DNA of 28,273 bases from the NCBI RefSeq assembly GCF_000955955.1, contig NZ_JYJG01000339.1, positions 1 to 28,273 of the forward strand, written 5' to 3'. A program made the translations under genes and the position numbers. This DNA is from Lentzea aerocolonigenes. GTDB taxonomy: Bacteria; Actinomycetota; Actinomycetes; Mycobacteriales; Pseudonocardiaceae. Below, in pieces: positions 25,325-28,273 of the stretch. The notes under the pieces are model-generated. The model was not told the DNA's origin. It saw only the letters and a program-made list of their open reading frames with translations, and ran no database searches. How positions within the stretch are numbered: position 1 is the stretch's first letter; each line of letters begins with the position of its first letter.

Positions 25325-26247
25325 CAGACCGCTCCCCTGGTTCTGGTCCGGACGCGGTAGAGGCTCGTGGTGGCGGCGATGAACAGCTCGTCGCCGCCCG
25401 GTCCGCCGAAGCACACGTTGCCGACCTTCTCCGGCACCGGGATCTTGCCGAGACGGGTGCCGTCCGGTGCGTACACCTGGACCGAGTCGGCGCTGGAAGT
25501 CCAGACGTTGCCGTGCTCGTCGACCCGGAATCCGTCCGCCACACCGGGTTCGATCTCGGCGAACACCCGGCCGTTGCGGCACTCCCAGTCCTCGCCGACG
25601 TCGTAGACGCGGATGCAGTGCTGCCCGCCGCCGTCGGTGCGCAACGCGGACGAGGTGTCCGAGACGTAGAGCCGCCGTTCGTCCGGCGAGAAGGCCAGCC
25701 CGTTCGGCTCCTCCACGTCGACGACCAGCGCGGTCAGCTCACCGCCGGCGGGATCGAACCGGAACACGTAATGGGCGCCGTACTCGCGCTCGCCGGGGTG
25801 CCCCTCGTGCGGCTGGATGATCCCGTACGGCGGATCGGTGAACCAGATCGCGCCGTCGGACGCGACGACGACATCGTTGGGAGAGTTGAGCTTCGCCGAC
25901 CCGAAGCGGTCGACCAGCACCGTGGTCGTGCCGTCCGGTCCGGTGCGCTCGACCGCGCGCTTGCCGTGGGAGCACGTCACGACGCGCCCCTGTCGGTCGA
26001 GCGTCCGGCCGTTGGTGAACTCGACGTCCGTGCGGTCCACCGTCACCTCGCCGCTCGCAGCCGACCAGCGCAGGATGCGATTGCCGGGGATGTCGGACCA
26101 GATGACGGCTTTCTCGCCGGGCAGCCACAGCGGCCCTTCGCTCCACGTCGCCCCGCCGCCGAGCCGCTCGGGCGCGGACCGCGGATCGATCAACTCGGTG
26201 AACCTGGGATCCTCGATGAGAACCTCCAGTGCCTCCCGCACCGGCAC
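25324..26247 (-). CDS. SMP-30/gluconolactonase family sugar lactonase
   Basis: A 307-residue beta-propeller protein starting at GTG 26247, 7 nt after AAAGG. Likely metal ligands are Glu37 (W-S-E-G-P), Asn182 (E-P-N-G-L-A-F-S) and Asp238 (A-D-G-F), with substrate-binding Asn124 (S-P-N-D). No signal peptide, so it acts in the cytoplasm, opening a sugar lactone to its acid. It is the first gene of the transport and dehydrogenase operon, which suggests that the imported or formed compound passes through a lactone. Preference for glucono- or another aldonolactone is not readable. Confidence 0.88.
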   Translation of the reverse strand: MPVREALEVLIEDPRFTELIDPRSAPERLGGGATWSEGPLWLPGEKAVIWSDIPGNRILRWSAASGEVTVDRTDVEFTNGRTLDRQGRVVTCSHGKRAVERTGPDGTTTVLVDRFGSAKLNSPNDVVVASDGAIWFTDPPYGIIQPHEGHPGEREYGAHYVFRFDPAGGELTALVVDVEEPNGLAFSPDERRLYVSDTSSALRTDGGGQHCIRVYDVGEDWECRNGRVFAEIEPGVADGFRVDEHGNVWTSSADSVQVYAPDGTRLGKIPVPEKVGNVCFGGPGGDELFIAATTSLYRVRTRTRGAV

Positions 26248-26260
26248 ATCACCACCTTTC

Positions 26261-26295
26261 GTTCAACCTATGGAACACCGTTCAGCATTTCGAAC
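26261..26295. promoter_or_regulatory. Two tandem GTTC-N8-GAAC palindromes, candidate operators of the sugar-acid operon
   Basis: The half-sites are GTTC 26261-26264 with GAAC 26273-26276, and GTTC 26280-26283 with GAAC 26292-26295. Both palindromes have the same 8-nt spacer and are separated by 3 nt, so their centres are 19 bp apart. They lie directly upstream of the Shine-Dalgarno of the first operon gene, in position to block transcription. The cognate regulator is not obvious; no IclR, LacI or GntR gene is in the window. Confidence 0.5.
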
Positions 26296-26466
26296 GCAAT
26301 GCGCGGATTTCGCATGTTGTTCGGGGTTCTGCGCAGGGACATCACCATGCCCGGACGCTAATGCAGCACCATGCCCGCCGCGTGGGCACGACAGAGTGAT
26401 TCCGACACTTTCGGGAATCCCCGGCGACCGCCAGGCGACCTTCTCGTGACGTGCCAGGCTGGCCAG

Positions 26467-27393
26467 GTGATCACCCCCGCCACACGGCTGGTCGACGAGC
26501 AGACGCACGTGCTGCGCGAGGCGTTGACCACCGCCCTCCGTTCGATCATCACCGATCTTCCCCACCTGGCGGCCAAGGTCACCACGCAGGCGACGCGCTT
26601 GCGGCACACGATCTCCGAACGGGTGTTCGCCGCGATCGTCGTGGCCGCGAGAGGCGAGAACCCGAAGAAGGCGTTGCCGTTGTGCGTCGCATCCGCGCTG
26701 TGGTGGATCTCCGCCGAGTCCGACGCCCCCGGTGCGCAGTGCGGCGCGATGCTCGCGATGCGGCACCTGCAGTCGGTGCGCGCGCCGGACAACTGCAAGC
26801 TCGGGTGGTTCACCGAGATCGCCCGTTCGACGACCTCGGCGATCGAGACCAGGCTGGCCGAGCACGGCCGCCTCATCAGCGACCTCAACCGCAAGACGGT
26901 GCTGGCGAAGAACCTCGGGTTCACCGGAGCGGCCTACGCCCGGGACGCGGCGATGGCGACCCACCTGACCGACGGCGAGGCCATCGACGGATGGCGCAGG
27001 TTCGGCGCGCTCTACGGCGCGATGCGACAGCTGCACGCCGACCACGCCCGGTCCACTGTGGACCTCGACGGTCACCCTCGGCTCGTCGTGCCGCCGCTGC
27101 TGCTCGCGCACGCCTTCCGGCAGGGCAACGCCGGGATGGTCCAGGAGCTCACGCGGCTGCTGCGGTCGGTGCCCTCCGGCGACCCCGAGTGCCACGCCGT
27201 ACTGCGCGACCTCCTGCGCTCACCGCGGACCGTCTCCGCCTACTCCCGGGACCTGCGCCGGCTGCACGGCAAGGCCTGCGACGTGCTCGACGGGCTCAGC
27301 TCGGCGGCCGAGCCCCGTGCGGCGCTGCGGGCCGTTCTGGACTCGACGCTCGCGCTGCCGATGCCCGGTAGCCGCGAGCTCATCGGCGCCTGA
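26467..27393 (+). CDS. Degenerate polyprenyl-synthetase-like all-helical protein
   Basis: About 308 residues from GTG 26467; GTG 26446 is an alternative, and neither has a strong ribosome binding site. The protein is all-helical. Its C-terminal half follows the trans-isoprenyl diphosphate synthase layout: Lys143-Thr144 (N-R-K-T-V-L), then F-G-A-L-Y-G-A-M-R-Q-L-H-A-D-H at 179-193 where active enzymes have F-G-x-x-L-G-x-x-x-Q-x-x-D-D, then D-G-H-P-R-L-V-V-P-P, matching the G-K-x-x-x-P loop. Neither Asp-rich motif is intact; the first region reads S-A-E-S-D-A-P-G (82-89). So it may be a non-catalytic or altered family member. It is followed by two secreted-protein genes on the same strand, 100 nt away. 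Confidence 0.5.
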   Translation: MITPATRLVDEQTHVLREALTTALRSIITDLPHLAAKVTTQATRLRHTISERVFAAIVVAARGENPKKALPLCVASALWWISAESDAPGAQCGAMLAMRHLQSVRAPDNCKLGWFTEIARSTTSAIETRLAEHGRLISDLNRKTVLAKNLGFTGAAYARDAAMATHLTDGEAIDGWRRFGALYGAMRQLHADHARSTVDLDGHPRLVVPPLLLAHAFRQGNAGMVQELTRLLRSVPSGDPECHAVLRDLLRSPRTVSAYSRDLRRLHGKACDVLDGLSSAAEPRAALRAVLDSTLALPMPGSRELIGA

Positions 27394-27493
27394 CCTGCCT
27401 TCCGCAAAACCCGGAATGTGCCGCGCACGGCTTGTGATCGGCGGAGTCCACAAAGGATGGTGACCTCACATCACGCATTCGTTGGAGGTTGCC

Positions 27494-27811
27494 ATGCGCA
27501 CGAAGTTCGGCAGGACTGTGCGAACGATGGGAGTCGCGCTCGTGCTCGCCTCGGGCGCGGGGGTCGTTCTCGGGACGGCGCCGGCGAGCGCCACCGAGTA
27601 CAAGTTCCTGAGCATCGTGCTCAGGTACCACGGCGACAAGTTCCCTTCGCGGACTGACGCGATCAACGAGACGCGACCGGAGGCCGACCGGCAGTGCGTG
27701 GCGGCATACGGTTTCCGGGCACGCGGGGTCGAGCCCGGCTCGTTGTTCGGCGTCCGCAACTCCCAGGGGACCAACGACTGGAAGCAGACGTGGTACTGCT
27801 ACCCCAACTGA
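27494..27811 (+). CDS. Small secreted two-cysteine protein, copy 1
   Basis: A 105-residue protein starting at ATG 27494, 5 nt after GGAGG. The signal peptide is basic at the front, has a hydrophobic core (V-A-L-V-L-A-S-G-A-G-V-V-L-G) and ends A-P-A-S-A at residue 33. The mature part, about 72 residues, has Cys68 and Cys102, a Y-G-F-R-x-R segment at 72-77, Trp96 and Trp100, and ends W-Y-C-Y-P-N. The two cysteines probably form one disulfide after export. I do not recognise the family. The next gene is a gap-free paralogue. Confidence 0.85.
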   Translation: MRTKFGRTVRTMGVALVLASGAGVVLGTAPASATEYKFLSIVLRYHGDKFPSRTDAINETRPEADRQCVAAYGFRARGVEPGSLFGVRNSQGTNDWKQTWYCYPN

Positions 27812-27827
27812 TTCCGTCCGCAGATCC

Positions 27828-27840
27828 AGGAACGATTCCT
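27828..27840. promoter_or_regulatory. Short inverted repeat between the two secreted-protein genes
   Basis: A perfect 5-3-5 inverted repeat, AGGAA-cga-TTCCT, begins 16 nt after the stop of copy 1. It is too short to be a confident terminator and may be an operator or chance. Confidence 0.25.
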
Positions 27841-27884
27841 CAAAGTTCGGAACCCGCCGCGTAAGCGTTGTTGAAATGTCTACC

Positions 27885-27895
27885 ACTTCGTCAGG
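27885..27895 (+). repeat. ACTTCGTCAGG element, first copy
   Basis: This 11-mer lies 37 nt upstream of the copy 2 start and recurs exactly at 28255-28265, just after copy 2. The surrounding 15 bases match at 13 positions (27881-27895 against 28251-28265). Confidence 0.45.
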
Positions 27896-27932
27896 ATGAC
27901 GGCGCATTCAAGATCTTCTCATTGGAGGTGCT

Positions 27933-28250
27933 GTGCACACCAAGTTCAGCAGGACCGTGCGAACCACCGCGGTCGCACTCGTCCTGGCCGCCGGCGGCGG
28001 AATCGTGCTCGGAACGGCGCCCGCAAGCGCCGCCACCTCGACCACGATCGACTTCGAGCTCGCGTCCCGCTCCCCGCAGAAGCCCGCCTGGGACCCCTCG
28101 GTGAGGGAGACGGAGGGCGCGGCCAGCAGGCGGTGCTTCGGGGTGTACGGGTTCAGGACCCGGGACTACAAGCCGGAGGAGATCAACGGCTTCGCCCGTG
28201 GCGACGGAAGCTGGGCCTGGTTCATCAAGTGGCGTTGCTACAGCAACTAG
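27933..28250 (+). CDS. Small secreted two-cysteine protein, copy 2
   Basis: A 105-residue protein starting at GTG 27933, with GGAGG 4 nt upstream. It aligns to copy 1 without gaps. By my count 26 of 33 signal-peptide residues are identical, but only 20 of 72 mature residues. Cys68, Cys102, Y-G-F-R (72-75), Arg77, Gly86, Gly92, Trp96, Trp100 and the C-terminal C-Y-x-N are kept, so fold and disulfide are probably the same. The charge and middle of the mature chain differ. Function unknown; a secreted bioactive or surface-interacting protein is a guess. Confidence 0.85.
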   Translation: MHTKFSRTVRTTAVALVLAAGGGIVLGTAPASAATSTTIDFELASRSPQKPAWDPSVRETEGAASRRCFGVYGFRTRDYKPEEINGFARGDGSWAWFIKWRCYSN

Positions 28251-28254
28251 TAGT

Positions 28255-28265
28255 ACTTCGTCAGG
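28255..28265 (+). repeat. ACTTCGTCAGG element, second copy
   Basis: An exact copy of the 27885-27895 element, 5 nt after the stop of copy 2. The first element precedes a secreted-protein gene, so this one may mark the upstream region of another copy outside the window. Confidence 0.45.
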
Positions 28266-28273
28266 TCGCGCTG

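Noticed and set aside
1..28273. tRNA, rRNA, insertion sequences or prophage genes
   Set aside because: No cloverleaf, transposase, integrase or terminal repeats were recognised on reading either strand.

Overview
The window is high-GC DNA with GTG/TTG starts, strong Shine-Dalgarno sites and tightly overlapping genes. It carries a type VII (ESX) secretion locus that includes a mycosin. This points to an actinomycete, most likely in or near the Pseudonocardiaceae. That placement is inferred from protein style only; there is no rRNA or tRNA here to settle it.

Region 1 (1-16021) is a type VII secretion locus split into three transcription units. A leftward unit runs eccD - eccB - two WXG100-like genes - an EspC-like gene - a long Gly-rich repeat protein that runs off the left edge. 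eccC, a three-ATPase motor, is transcribed rightward from the shared eccD/eccC intergenic region and ends at a 32-nt perfect palindrome. A second leftward unit encodes an 844-residue protein and the mycosin protease MycP, coupled by a GTGA overlap. The C-terminus of the 844-residue protein looks like an R-S-E ADP-ribosyltransferase fold. An amino-acid permease and a small P-loop NTPase sit between eccC and mycP. No eccE is visible.

Region 2 (16408-17908) holds a short PAS-like/LuxR-type regulator and a DapA/aldolase-family protein that appears to lack the family's Schiff-base lysine and catalytic tyrosine.

Region 3 (18054-26247) is one leftward operon whose genes nearly all overlap. Its order is SMP-30/gluconolactonase, sugar ABC ATPase, permease, binding lipoprotein, beta-hydroxyacid dehydrogenase, IdnO-like gluconate 5-dehydrogenase, IdnD-like L-idonate 5-dehydrogenase and D-2-hydroxyacid dehydrogenase. 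The set suggests uptake and redox interconversion of a sugar acid or its lactone (gluconate/ketogluconate/idonate type). Two identical-geometry GTTC-N8-GAAC palindromes lie just upstream of its first gene.

Region 4 (26467-28273) is rightward. It has a degenerate polyprenyl-synthetase-like protein, then two tandem 105-residue secreted proteins. Their signal peptides are nearly identical, their mature parts have diverged strongly, and both keep a two-cysteine, Trp-rich frame. A repeated motif at the right edge hints at another copy outside the window.

The most notable leads are the ART-like protein coupled to the mycosin, the duplicated helix/Gly-rich protein beside the Esx genes, and the secreted pair next to an isoprenoid-synthase-like gene.
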